The notes: a model not told the origin generated them from the letters alone. A DNA stretch of 64,000 nucleotides from Orientallactaga sibirica (GCA_036365145.1 JAEOAD010000029.1:25413001-25477000); one strand, 5' to 3'; shown: positions 10,436 to 21,654, numbered from the stretch's first letter. Program-made: numbers and translations.

Positions 10436-10606
10436 GGTATCATAACTAGATAGAAAATCATCAATAAATGTTTATTGAAATTAAACCCCATTATAAAAGC
10501 AATTACCTAGGGATAGCAAATGGATCATGAACTTTATTCTAAGGTAGTAATCAGGACTGCATGGACTTAGGCGTGGGATTCTTCTTTTTAAATATACTAG
10601 GATGCA

Positions 10607-10797
10607 GGGTTGGAGAGATGGCTTAGCAGTTAAGGCACTTACCTGTGAAGCCCAAGGACCTAGGTTCAATTCCCCAGTACCCATGTAAAACAGATGCACA
10701 CAAGGTGGCGCATGCATCTGGAGTTTGTTTGCAATGGCTAGAGGCCTTGGCATACCCATTCTCTCTCTCTCTCTCTTAAATAAATAAATAAAATATT
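10607..10797 (+). mobile_element. DIP-like SINE, short form
   Basis: 'gggttggagagatggcttag', 'ggttcaattccccagtaccc', 'gcacacaaggtggcgcatgc', (CT)n, then AAATA tail. Imperfect flanks 'tatactaggatgca' and 'tatataggaggcaa' look like a decayed TSD. Confidence 0.9.
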
Positions 10798-11990
10798 TTA
10801 AGTATATAGGAGGCAAAAGAAAGACATGTTAGTTTCAGAGTTTAAAATCTTGGTTCAAGTCATAGCCAGAGGCATTGAAATTTTATATGGTAATCCTATC
10901 ATAATTTTAGCTATAGTAACAGGACAAATGAAAGTCAGGTTGAAAGTTCTTTTCTGCTTTTAGAGTAATAATAGAGGTCAATCTCAGGACATTGCCATGC
11001 TTCTCAGAGGAGATTTTGGTCTCTACCTTCTCAACACACTAAAACCTAATCATAAATAAACAGCATTCCAAGTCTTATGAATCCTTTCAGTGAATCATTG
11101 AATCTTAGGTTGAACTTGAGAGAATAATTTACACCACTTTTTAAATAATACTTCACACAATTCCAAGTGAGGCTGTCTATAGATCCAACATGATGTGTCA
11201 CATGGCTTCTTCCTCTATTTTCTGACTTAATCCATCGTGTTGACTGGAACCCCTTCATTAAAAAGAATCCACTGAATGATAACAGTTTCTTCAACACTTC
11301 CTCAAAGGTCATGTAGCCATTTCTCATTATGGTAGACAGGTAAATTAGATGAATTCGAGACCCTGCTCTGAAACGATGCTAATTGTCAAGAAGCTATATT
11401 GTCATGGTGATCCTCCAGGGAAATTAAGATCCTCAAACTGAGAGAGGGTACACAAAAAGTAAAGTCCTCACATATCTAAAAAAGATGGATTTTTTTTGAA
11501 GTTGATGTATACTTTACACACATGCAAATTTCTGATTCAACAAAATGTTTCTATGCAATATTGAAAATAGTTTCAGTCTGCAAAAATTATATATTCAATA
11601 TCACAACAGACTTGGAGCAACAGAATCTCCTACTCTACAGTTATAATAGCTTCAGGTTATAGCAGCACACCCCTAAGACTGTATTAGTTTGTCAACCATA
11701 CCATAACTTGTAAAAAAAAAAAATGTAAACCTTATATCCTTGAGGATACTAAGGGGAAATTCGGTACTTGAAAAGAATGAGTAGTGCCTCTGAATTTATG
11801 GGAAATCTTTCACCCACATTCTTTTGTTTACTTTCTTCAAGGAATTACATTATTTTCCCTTTTGCTACTGTTAATATTTAAAATGACTCAATTTTCTAAA
11901 ACTATAATTTATAGGCAAATACAGTAAACAATAGGTTATTAACTTTGGAACAACAATTTGATTAATCACAAAAAGAGTTCTTTAAAAATC
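10798..11990. other. No gene; unclassified DNA
   Basis: An antisense frame of 94 codons (11046-11327) is the only sizeable one. Its residues suggest no family and it has no splice or promoter context, so I treat it as chance. Confidence 0.5.
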
Positions 11991-12000
11991 AAAAGTGTAG

Positions 12001-12283
12001 GGCTGGAGAGATGGCTTAGCAGTTAAGGCACCTGGCTCCTAAACCCAAGAATGCTGGTTCCAATCTCCAGCCGTCCCAATCTCCAGGTCTCACGTTTAGC
12101 CAGATGCAAAGTGATGCAAGGGCTCAATGCCGCACTTGACCATAAGGGGGAGCACACATCTGGATTTTGTTCGCAGTAACTGAGAGGCTGCTGGAGCACC
12201 CATCTCTATCTGTCCTCCTCTCCCTCTCTCTCTGTCTCTCTCTGTGTCTCTCTCCAAAAAAAAAATAAAAAAAAAAAAAATAA
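12001..12283 (+). mobile_element. DIP-like SINE, long form, with head duplication
   Basis: Exact 10-bp TSD aaaagtgtag at 11991-12000 and 12284-12293. It carries a short internal duplication ('ccaatctccagc' then 'ccaatctccagg', 12060-12088), also present in the copies at 53462, 38380 and 61705. It inserted immediately upstream of an older short-form SINE. Confidence 0.92.
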
Positions 12284-12293
12284 AAAAGTGTAG

Positions 12294-12490
12294 GGGTTGG
12301 GGTAATGGCTCAGTGGTTAAAGGCAGTTGTTTCCAAAGAATGTGGACATAGCTTCAAATTGTCAGTACCCACATAAAACCAGATGCACAAAGTGGCATGT
12401 GTATCTGGAGTTCATTGGCAGTGGCCAGAGGTTCTAGATCATTCATGTTCTCTCTCTCCTCATAAACATAAAGAAATATAAATAAATACA
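12294..12490 (+). mobile_element. DIP-like SINE, short form, decayed
   Basis: 'gggttggggtaatggctcag', 'agatgcacaaagtggcatgt', 'tctggagttcattggcagtg', short CT run, AAATA tail. More diverged than its neighbour, hence older. Confidence 0.85.
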
Positions 12491-13082
12491 TATTGTTGCC
12501 ATAAAGAGAAATCAGTCTGCTAGCAGCCATAAGGGTGGCCTTGAAATTTGCTATATAATGTGTACCTTTCTTCTGGTTGACCTTGGGACTGAAGTTCCAC
12601 AAAAACAGTGTTACTCCAGAGAATTAAGTCATTATTATCATCACCTTTTATGTTTATACACATATTTTCTTTAGTTTCACAGGCCTAATATAGTTTACTT
12701 CAGCAAGCTATGATGTTTTGTCTCTGGGTCATTCTAGAAGATTTACATTTTATGAACTATTGCTACATTTTCATAAGCATTTTTTTCAAATTCCATTAAA
12801 AATCACAATAAATGTCAAACTTTTTTCTTGTTTTCATCAATCAAAAAATATAGCCTGCCATAACTTTTCTTCATCCCTGTCCTATTTTTTTCAAATAATT
12901 ACTTATCTTATTTTTCTTTAAACATCATACTGATAGCACAATATCTACATGAATAACAAAATTTATGAGTTATTTATTGTCTCAACAAATATTGTGATAA
13001 ATTATCTGCCTGTGCCATTTACCATAATTGATAACTTCTTTTTTATATTTGGAGCCAATTTGAATAAAAGCATTAACAATTT
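12491..13082. other. No gene; AT-rich, T-rich tracts
   Basis: Open frames at 12718-12921 and 12949-13206 are F/I/L/N-rich translations of T-rich DNA. No family recognised. Confidence 0.5.
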
Positions 13083-14105
13083 TGTATTCAGTATTTTTAT
13101 TTTATTGTTATTATTTTTAACAAGATGTCTCATATGGATACATCATGTATTGGCGCCCTCTTTTCCATCGTTCCTGCACCATTCTATTGGGGACACTCCT
13201 CATTAGAGTTGCAGGTATTCCCCATGGGGTTGTAGTTTACATGTTGTGGGAGCAATAGTCAGTTATGTTTTAGGGGTTGAGGGAATGTCTCTGGGCATGA
13301 TGTCTCAACCTGTGGCTCTTATAGTCTTTCTGCCTCCCCTTCTGTGGGGGAAGAGTTTTAAGTCTACTTCAGTTATGAGCTCTTAGGAGCATCTAGATCT
13401 CTCCTTTGGTAGGTGCTGAGTATCTTCAGGGTCTGTGTCCTTCACTCTGGTGCTGATTCTCAGGTTCAGCATGGAAGCAGCAGTCTTGGTCATCTCCCAA
13501 TTCCTCTGTGGATTCGGCTATAGCTTGGCTGAAGTATGAGGGGTAGTTTATCTCCTCTAGTCTCACTACCTTCTGAAAAAGAAGATAAGATTCTACAAAG
13601 GAAAGTGAAGTCAGCATACTTTAAATGGGATAAGGATTATTAATTTAGGGAGATTTTGACATATGTAACCTTTCTTTTAGCCAAGGACTAGTGAGAGCTT
13701 GACACTGGAGAACATAATCTTTGTCTCCATAGGATTCTGATCTGGTTCCCAATTACAGATATGGGTTCCTTTACACTGAGCAGATCTCTTAGCCAATCAG
13801 AAAACTATTGCTTACCCACTGATGCTGTGTGTCACTATTGCACTGGCATGTACTTCCTGTTAGGGTGTTTGCTTCTGAGTAGCTTAGGCCTCTGGTTGCT
13901 CTGACCACTGTTGGCCATTTCCCCCAGTAGCTCATGTAGCACCTTCCAGCACTAGACAGGTTAACTGGGGACTAGCTTTCTTCTGAATTCCAGCCAGCTC
14001 TCTCCATGCTCTGTGTCAGCAACATATGGTATCTTCAGTAATTGGGTCATACTTGATTGATTTTTCCTGCAGTGGCCCAGACTTTAGAATGAATATTTGC
14101 TTCCA
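13083..14105 (-). mobile_element. L1 3' UTR, long piece
   Basis: Parallel to 21655-22620 over about 950 bp: shared 'acatcatgt(a/g)ttgg', 'gagcagatctcttagccaat', 'gtcagcata' and others. The T-rich left end (13083-13120) is the antisense poly-A end. It borders a retroviral gag-pro remnant on the right. Confidence 0.7.
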
Positions 14106-14129
14106 CTAGAAGGAAGAATAACATTGGCC

Positions 14130-15045
14130 TGGGGGGATGGGGATTGGGGCAAGAAAATGAAAGTACTTGAATTGACTAGGAGACCTCACCCTAATAGTGG
14201 GAAGGTTTTGACCTAATTATAAAAGGATGGGACTGAGTAATTCTCCCTAGTTACACCTGATAGACATGAAGAAGTGTCTGGTTATGGGCTTTGCCATAAA
14301 TGCCTGCCATAGTCATTGTTTGGGAAGAGATCTGGCCAGAGTTAGAGATTAATATATTACTGGCTAGAAGGAGGTATTGGGATCCCCTTCACCTTTGAAA
14401 TTACTCAGGGCCTGGGAAGGTGATGAAGGCTTGAGTTTTTGGAGCCAGAGGAGAAACCTTAGTCACCTGCAGTCCATTTAAACAACTTATGGGGTGATTT
14501 CTGGCCTCAGGGGTCTCTGCTTTGGGGACAGTTGGCTTTCCAGTTGTCTCTGTGGCATAGAGTTCAGGGCCCAGACAGAGGTCCCCTCCAGGACAGATTC
14601 TTATACAATGTCCTGGCTACATGCATTGGTAGCAGGCCCCAGGAACCTTTCCTTCTGAGTTGGCTTTCTTGTAAAGCAGTGATTACAGTCAGGACCCTTT
14701 CTGGTTCTCGGATGATCCTCTAGATTCCTATTATAAAAGACTGGTGGCTGCTTCAATCAAACTATATAGAGTCCTTTCAGGTTTTACAGTCATTGATGGC
14801 AGTTTTTTTAATTTTAATATCTGGGGCTGATTGAGTTAAAAATCAGCTTTTATTTACTAGTTCTCTGGTTAGAGAATCAGGAGAAAGGTTGGTAGTACAT
14901 CCCCTCAGAAAACCATTATTTCCATCTTCTGGTTTGTAGGTCACTCAAACAGTATGACAAAAGAATATCAGTCCTTTTTTTCTTTAGTCTCCCTGGGTCA
15001 AAAAAATCCCAGTTTTTCAGAACACCCTCTAATGGTGTATATGTG
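14130..15045 (-). pseudogene. Class I endogenous retrovirus gag-pro remnant
   Basis: On the minus strand the region starts near 15045 with a gag matrix-like N-terminus (LKNWDFFDPGRLKKKR pattern). At 14634-14593 it has a nucleocapsid zinc knuckle in CX2CX4HX4C spacing (C-YQ-C, H, C; one stop inside). Continuing down to about 14150 there is a decayed aspartic-protease-like stretch containing 'SNSGQISSQTMTMAGIYGK'. Only about 410 nt separate matrix start and knuckle, so most of capsid is deleted. Frameshifts and stops occur throughout. No pol or env lies next to it: an L1 3' UTR abuts its downstream end and another L1 tail lies upstream. The motif order gag-NC-pro is seen directly. The class I (gamma-like) assignment is inferred. 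Confidence 0.65.
14593..14634 (-). other. CCHC zinc-knuckle motif of the gag remnant
   Basis: Minus-strand codons give Cys, two residues, Cys, four positions (one a stop), His, four residues, Cys, which is exact CX2CX4HX4C retroviral nucleocapsid spacing. The premature stop shows that it is dead. Confidence 0.7.
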
Positions 15046-15199
15046 GCTGAAGGTTTGTTGCCTAATATTGAAAAAAAGGAAGGGCAATGAGAAATGATAT
15101 TAGTGATCAATCAGACTTCTTTTTATTTACCCAGTCATGGCTGGAAGAACTTGTGGAGCTTGAGGACATTTCTCGTAGATGAGGCCACTGTTCAAGCAC

Positions 15200-15398
15200 A
15201 AGGCTGCATCCTGGAGCAGGGGAATATGACTTAAGAATCAAATTAAAAGAGAGACTAATGAAGAGAGGGAGGGGATTGGAGGTCTAAAGGGGGATGGGGG
15301 AAGGGAGGGAAATATTATGCATTTTCTGTATGTAAATATAGAAGGTGTCAGTAAAAAAATTAATAAAAAAGAAACATTCTAAAAAAAAAAAAAAAAGA
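15200..15398 (+). mobile_element. L1 3' end with A-rich tail
   Basis: 'aattaaaagagagactaatg', 'gagagggaggggattgg', 'ggggaagggagggaaatatt' and terminal 'aataaaaaa...' to a 16-nt A-run at 15381-15396 match the G-rich then A-rich end of rodent L1. Confidence 0.6.
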
Positions 15399-16274
15399 TT
15401 CATGTTGGTTTGCTGTATTCCAGTAATGAAGCTTCCCATTCCTCTTTCCATTGGTTCACTGCAGCAAATAAGACTTTGCTTATGGGCACTGATGAACATT
15501 TATTTGACAAAATAAAATGACCATATCAAAAGAAATAAAAGAATTAAGTTATTTATAATCAATGAACTTGAGAAATCAGAACTGTGAAAATGAGTAGTAA
15601 ACTCTTTGTTAAGATTGTATGATTTTGCATAGGTTAAGAATAGTGCAGAACCTGGTTGAACTAAAATAGTTTGGTTTGATTTAACCCTTTACAAATGTAT
15701 TTGGAAAGAGAAGAACATAGTCTTGAAAGGGAAATATATAACAATCAATCTGATGTAAATTAGAGCCATCTGAATTGAAGCAATGTTATGTCTTACCCAT
15801 GACAGTTGAAATGAATGAAGCTTCATGTCCAGCTAGCAGTTGGTTGTCAATTCAAGGGGTCAAAAAAATAGCTGTACATAGGTACTTGTTTGTTTTCCCT
15901 TCTCTTCTACGAAGGTCAAGTTGTAGAATTGTACTGTGCTAAAAACTGTACTGTGGTGAACAGTTTGCTCCATTTTCTATGGGGTGCTGCAGCCAGACTT
16001 CTTGACAGAAAAAAAAAAAAAAAAGCTAAAGCCTTTTTGTGAGGCTCATTTGTTCTAATTGAGCCCAGTTTTAAGGATGTCTAGTAGAGACTTTGGAGGT
16101 TTCTTGGAGCCAGATTGTCCCATCTTAAATAAAATAGAGTGAGGGGTTTTTGTCAGGGTTTTCTTCTATTTCTTCACCTGGAGGAGACTGGGACCAGGGT
16201 TTCCTGTTGCCTATTTGTCAGGGTTTTAAGATGGGTTTAAAATCTGGTGGAACTTTTAAGTCTTCAGTATCCCA
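15399..16274. other. No gene; possibly retroviral leader/LTR debris
   Basis: This lies upstream of the minus-strand gag remnant, where leader and 5' LTR would be expected. I see no TG...CA edges or primer-binding site I can defend. An A-run is at 16009-16024. Confidence 0.4.
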
Positions 16275-16352
16275 GATACTGTTTTTTTAAAAAATATTTG
16301 ATACATTTATTTGAAAGAGAGGCGAAAGAGAGAGGAATAAGTGGATAGAGAG

Positions 16353-16398
<46 letters not shown>

Positions 16399-16552
16399 GA
16401 GAGAGAGAGTGAATGGGCATGCCAAGGCCTCCAGCCATTGCAAGCAAACTCTGGACACATGTGCATCTGTCTTATGTGGGTACTAGGTAATCAAACCTGG
16501 TTCTTTAGGCTTCTCAGGCAAGTGCCTTAACCACTAAGCATATCTCCAGCCC
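16275..16552 (-). mobile_element. DIP-like SINE, short form
   Basis: Antisense head 'aagcatatctccagccc' at the right end, 'ccattgcaagcaaactctgg', and a T/A-rich left end. Its CT-rich segment has expanded to a (GATA)n microsatellite. Confidence 0.9.
16349..16398 (+). repeat. (ATAG)n microsatellite
   Basis: About 12 units of ATAG inside the SINE's pyrimidine-rich segment (read on the plus strand). Confidence 0.95.
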
Positions 16553-17178
16553 TCCAAGGTGTTTTATAAGCTTAGTCACCTGATCTATTTTTAGGAAGGG
16601 CTTTATGATAGGCCCTGTTGTTAGTCTGGTATAGGCGCTAAGCAAGCATGATGATTGTCATATGTATTTTAAGGAGTTTGTAACCTGATTAAGCACTTTG
16701 AGATCTAGCTTAACAATCTTATTATTATTATTTTTTTTTTTTTGACTAGTGAAATTCCAATCTGATAGAAGTAACTTCAGGTGACTAAGGGCAAGAGAGA
16801 AAATACAGATTAGTATTTCCATTGTGCTGTTCTGTTTTCCCTTGTTCTTGTCATTTACCAGAGGTCAGTCTGGTCCATGAAGAATCATTGAGAAGCATGT
16901 ATTGATTTAAAATTTGCTTGGGTCTGAGACAAGGGAGCTTTTCCCTGAACTCATAGCCAGTTTGCTATATCATTAAGCAGCACATGACAATTTAACAATT
17001 GAAATCAAAACAAGAGGAGGGAACAGAACAGAGAACTGAGCATCTTAGCATGCTGAACCTGAAAGCATTTGACTAGGAGGGGTAGAGAAATTGTTAAGTC
17101 TTATAATTAATAAGTTGTTTAAGCAAGATTAGGAGCTGTTTTAGGCTTAAATATCAAAGAAATCTTTCTATGAAATGG
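16553..17178. other. No gene; unclassified
   Basis: Nothing recognisable apart from a T-run at 16731-16743. It may belong to the same unknown element as the 96-bp direct repeats to the right. Confidence 0.4.
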
Positions 17179-17274
17179 GCCTGACACATGCAAGACATCT
17201 GTGCACCAAACAGCATCCGCTACTATGCTTTTGACATGAGCATAGACCCTGCACTTGTGGCTGGCATTTATGAG
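17179..17274 (+). repeat. 96-bp direct repeat, left copy
   Basis: Begins 'gcctgacacatg', has the core 'tactatgcttttgacatgag' and ends 'ggcatttatga'. The right copy is 17615-17710 at a 436-bp offset. About 70% identity by eye. Confidence 0.65.
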
Positions 17275-17614
17275 TGGAGGAGAGGATGATGAATGGTTTT
17301 CAACAATTCTTGTCCTCTGTCTTCACCAAGGCATTCCCCAGGGTCTGGTGGCCTGACAGACACTGGCCTCTGTCAGTGACTGAGGGAAGAAAAAACTGAA
17401 CTGGACTATTCGGCCTCATTACTGTCTGCCACCTTTCTATCCTTGTTGAGATCTCCTTTGTACTCTTATCTAGGAAATGCAAAACTTGTATGTGGAAATT
17501 ACCAAGGTAATAAGTCTAACTCACTTAGGCCTGTCTAAAAGAAGCTGAATAGATTGTTTGCCAGTGGGCCTAACCTATGCTCCTACGGAGAAATAAAGCA
17601 TGGAAACAGAACAG
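17275..17614. other. Spacer between the 96-bp repeats
   Basis: No gene recognised. An 'aataaa' occurs at about 17591, just before the right copy, so an LTR-like origin for the whole unit is possible but unproven. Confidence 0.35.
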
Positions 17615-17710
17615 GCCTGGCACAGTTGTGGCAGCTATTCACCAAAGAGTATCCAATACTATGCTTTTGTCATGACTATAGACCTTGCACATATGGCCAG
17701 CACCTAAAAG
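17615..17710 (+). repeat. 96-bp direct repeat, right copy
   Basis: 'gcctggcacagt', core 'tactatgcttttgtcatgac', end 'ccagcacctaaaa'. Homologous to 17179-17274 along its whole length without large gaps. Confidence 0.65.
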
Positions 17711-18070
17711 AACACTTGGGTTTTAACAGCTGGGCATAGACTTATCTGGGTTCTATGTTAAATTTTGAGAAAATCTGAGTTTAGCCTAAAAATCTTAGCT
17801 CTGTCTAATGGAATTTGTTCCAGGTGAGTTCTGATTTTTCTAGACTTCTCTTATTACCAATTCACAGATGTAAGCCCATTGGTGTAATGTAGCATGAAAT
17901 TACCATCCTTATTAAAAAAAAAACCTTAAAATATCCTTATTACTCATGTTACCAAAAGTCTTTATACTTTAAATGGAATCTAGGAAAAATGACCACCAGA
18001 CTTGATTTATAATGGTTTGCTAGCTGATATTTGAAGGTCATGTTACTTGTTGGGTTGAAAACAAATCATT

Positions 18071-18249
18071 TTGGGATTAGAGGTATGTGTTGCCACTATG
18101 TCTGGATGCTGGCACTAAAGGTGAGCACCACCACACCTGAATGTTGGGATTAATGGTGAGCTCCATCACACCTGAATGCTGGGATCAGTGGCTAGCAATG
18201 CCATACCAGGGTACTGGGATTTATGGCAAACTCTGCCACGCCCTAGTGG
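18071..18249. repeat. 35-bp tandem array of a B1-like motif
   Basis: Five consecutive units (18071-18108, 18109-18143, 18144-18178, 18179-18213, 18214-18249), four of them 35-36 bp, each like 'tgggattaatggtgagctcc' plus 'atcacacctgaa'. This resembles the antisense of the first ~33 nt of B1 (compare 27448-27475 here). Units differ by several substitutions, so the array is old. Confidence 0.75.
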
Positions 18250-18350
18250 AGGTCTGCTAAGACCTACTCATATTGGAGCCCCATAATTCTTGCCAGATAT
18301 CACTCCAGGATCTCTAGTGTGATTACAAATCTGCCATCTTGTCTGGAAGT
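18247..18350. repeat. Block shared with 1554-1650 (candidate L1 5' UTR edge)
   Basis: Twenty-four identical bases (ending 'ggtctgctaagacctactca') and then weaker similarity through 'ccatcttgtctgga'. On the minus strand it begins 'agacaagatggc', a YY1-type motif typical of mammalian L1 5' ends. It adjoins the 35-bp array. Confidence 0.5.
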
Positions 18351-18361
18351 CTGTATTCCTT

Positions 18362-18554
18362 TAAATTTTTTTTAAATTTACTTGAGAGAAGGAGACAGGA
18401 GAGATGAAAGAAAATTGGCATGTCATGTCCTCTTGACACTGCAAATAAACTCTAGATATATGCAACACTTGGTGTATCTAGCTTTTTGTTAATACTGGGA
18501 ATTGAACCCAGAAGGAAGCAAATACCTATACCCATTGAGCCATCTCCCCAGCCC
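18362..18554 (-). mobile_element. DIP-like SINE, short form, decayed
   Basis: Right end 'gagccatctccccagccc', with 'ctgcaaataaactctagata' and 'gaattgaaccca' in the middle. The pyrimidine tract is degraded. Confidence 0.8.
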
Positions 18555-19924
18555 ATTTCTGTACTCTCATTGTATTACTAAATCTATGGGTATCTATGGG
18601 TATACATCTGTTCTCCATAAGATACTTTCAATGGCACATCACAGATAAGGATGGGTGAGGTGATAAAGAAATGAAGCATTTATGATTTCTTAACACAGTG
18701 TCTCATAGTAGAAAGTTCTCCACAAAAGTTCTGTACTTAATTTGCTATAACTCTTAACATAATACAGTAAATTTAAAAGTGGTTTTCTATTTTCCGAATA
18801 GTGATCAAACTTCCTGAAAATAACTTACAGAATTATATAGACACCATAATTCTTAGGCTTCTTTAATATATCATATTAGATGTTTGCAGAAAGAAATTAA
18901 CTTGATTAAGAACATTTTGCAAACACAATAAGATAAATGTCACTCATGTTAACTTCAATTATTTTTTTCTTGGACCACTTTCACATAGTAATAAGAAAAT
19001 AAAAGTGAGCTTTCAAGAGTTTAAAAGTGCAGCAGAAGTTGCAGGCCATTTCTGAGAAGGAAATAGCAACCTGTGACAAATCTGTAATCCAAACCTGAGG
19101 TTAGTGCCACCAACAGCAGTGGTTGGAATTGGAAATAATGGCTGCTTCCATTTGTGCAATCACCTGAGAAAGAGAGAAAATACCAAGAAAGGTACCAAAC
19201 AGATTCAGGGCCACTAAAGTGGCAATTGAGCACACTGCAGAACACAAATGGAAGAAAGTGATGCTACAGATTCTGGTAGGATATAGTTCATCATCACATA
19301 ACCAGCCAAAATTGCTTTGTATTCTTTTCTGACCTGTGGGAAAATGAGAAATATTTTCTATCCTCTATAGATAAATAATCAAGCAATTTGAAGCCACCCA
19401 AACATACAACTTATATAAAACACTTATTTATAAATTAAGAAAAAGATAGAATAGTGATAAAATCTCAATAAATTAGGTCAGTCGATACAGTATATTGAAG
19501 GTTTTCAGTATTATTTTTCTTGTACAGTAAGTACCACCTCTGGACAACATTGCCAAACTTCCTGCCCTCAGGACAAATCAGTGGAGCATTTCCTGATGTC
19601 CCTTCTGCATGTCTCACACTTGTGCCTTCTGTCTCCCAGGGTGGGCTGCTCTCTAAGCCTCCCCATGGAAATTATAAGGATTGGTGTTTCACTGGTGAAA
19701 TGGAATGGACCTTGGCCACCATCTATTGATTTCCCCCCCCCCCATGTACTCCACCTGAAAGCCAATTCTAGATAATCACTTTGTAGATGGTGTAGGCATT
19801 TTCTAACTATTGGGTCTTAACAAGTGGCTGGCTTGGTAACAGAACCTCAAGTTCTTCATTAATTAATGTCAGCCTTATCCTGCTTTCATGGGAAATTTTC
19901 CATCACATGAATATGCTGACTCGT
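18555..19924. other. No gene; unclassified DNA
   Basis: AT-rich and without recognised repeats. A C-run (19734-19743) and small overlapping frames at 19520-19775 do not look coding. Confidence 0.5.
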
Positions 19925-20040
19925 GTCTATCCATTTAACTGCTGGTGGACATATGGGTTGTTTCTACCTTTTGTCTATTGAGAATAATATTGCCATGAAC
20001 ATAGATATATGTCTGTTCAAATCGCTGTTTGTTGTTGTTT
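19925..20040 (-). mobile_element. Old L1 ORF2 3' fragment
   Basis: 'gtctatccatttaactgctg', 'atatgggttgtttctacctt' and 'ttgccatgaacatagatata' are the antisense of the end of a mammalian L1 ORF2. Heavily diverged. Confidence 0.6.
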
Positions 20041-20114
20041 ATTATTGAACTGGCACAATCCTAATAGTTGTGGAATTTCATTGTACTTTTTATCGTCATA
20101 ATGGTTTAAAGATA

Positions 20115-20312
20115 TTTGTTACTATGTGTCTAGCATTGTATTAAGTGTTTTACATACATTGTCATATATATCCTGATAAAACTCAAGGAGGTCATTGTAA
20201 TGTCCATTTCACAAAGTGATGACTGATATCTGAGGTCATAAAAGTTTCAAGGGTCAAATATCCAGTTACAGGTGCAAATATATTTCAAATCTACACCAGT
20301 TCTGAGTGACAT
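20115..20312 (-). mobile_element. MIR SINE
   Basis: 'ttaagtgttttacatacatt', 'gtccatttcacaaagtgatg' and 'ggtcaaatatccagttacag' follow the antisense MIR order (3' end, core, tRNA part). MIR is an ancient pan-mammalian tRNA-derived SINE. Confidence 0.75.
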
Positions 20313-21266
20313 CTATGACAAGAGTGGGACAGAAATTCTGTAATCAAACTAATCTCTATTTCTAAAAGTTCAAATATTTAAGACTGGAGGAGAAAATATT
20401 AAATACATTCATTTACTTATTACCTTATACATTCAAACAGAGACTTACCAATTTACATGTGTATTTGTTTATATTATATCTTACATGATAAAAATATAAC
20501 TCCTCTAAATAGTACATAAAGATATTAAATGAACAGGAAAACATTAGGTTTCACAGACACCCTCTCTGCCTCACTGAAGAGATGAAAGTCCTCATCCTTT
20601 TCTTGTCTTATCTTTTCTCTTGCTTAATAATATAATTGACTTGACTCTATTGAATCCACTAAAATATCTATTGATTTATTACAAAATATTTTGCTGACAA
20701 TATTATCCATTCCCTTGTTGGTTATACATATATCCATATATGATATTTTTAACTGTATTATAATAATTTGAGCATGCATTTAATATCAAGGATTTAGGTA
20801 CTCATACCAACTTCTAAAGCTCCCTAGATCATATTGCTTTTATATTAAGTTACAGAGTACAACCTCTTGTTTTATCAATAGTGTCAATGTAAAACAATAA
20901 CAGTAAACTCATATTTACATTCCATTATTGTCTAGACTAAAAATCTTAGAATTCAGTTTTGCTGATGACATATGATCTGTTCTCAATTGTAAAAGATCCA
21001 GGTTTTTTTAACTTTAGATTTTATTTTTTAATAATTTTGTTTTTAAATTGGTACGTTCAAATAACTTTATGTTTTTAAATTTAAGTCTAAAATTCCTTGA
21101 GTAAGTCATAAGGGCTTTATTTTTTAAAGAATTTTCCATTTAAACAACTTGTGTGTCTTTCAGCATGATATATATTCTTCCTTTCTCTAGAAAATTAATT
21201 TTGAACATATTGAAAATATACAGAAAGGAAAAGACTTGCATTCATAAGGTTAAGACACGACCTATA
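20313..21266. other. No gene; AT-rich unclassified DNA
   Basis: Very AT-rich. No repeat or coding signal recognised. Confidence 0.5.
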
Positions 21267-21279
21267 AAAAAGTAAAGCA

Positions 21280-21494
21280 GGGCTGGAGAAATGGCTTAGC
21301 GGTTAAGGTGTTTGCCTGTGAAGCCAAAGGATCCTGGTTTGATTCTCCAGGACCCACGTAAGCCAGCTGCACAAGGGGCACATGGATCTGGAGTTCATTT
21401 GCAGTGGCTAGAAGCCCTGGCGTGCCCATTCTCTCTCTGTGTCTGCCTCTCTTCTATCTCTCTCTCAATCTCTCTGCTTGCAAATAAGTAAATA

Positions 21495-21527
<33 letters not shown>
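21280..21527 (+). mobile_element. DIP-like SINE, short form
   Basis: 'gggctggagaaatggcttag', 'cgtaagccagctgcacaagg', CT-rich run and a ~30-nt poly-A. Near-perfect TSD aaaaagtaaa(g/c)ca at 21267-21279 and 21528-21540. The long pure A-run suggests recent insertion. Confidence 0.93.
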
Positions 21528-21537
<10 letters not shown>

Positions 21538-21654
21538 CCAGAGAGAATGAAAATGAAAAGTCGTGGATTCTATCCCCAGTGTAGGCTGAGTAGTGGCTCT
21601 CATGGAAGACACATGAGGTTAAAGGCTTTAAAAGGCAAACTTGAATATTGGAAG

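Noticed and set aside
11046..11327. 94-codon minus frame
   Set aside because: No motif, no splice context, and length is within chance for this much AT-rich sequence.
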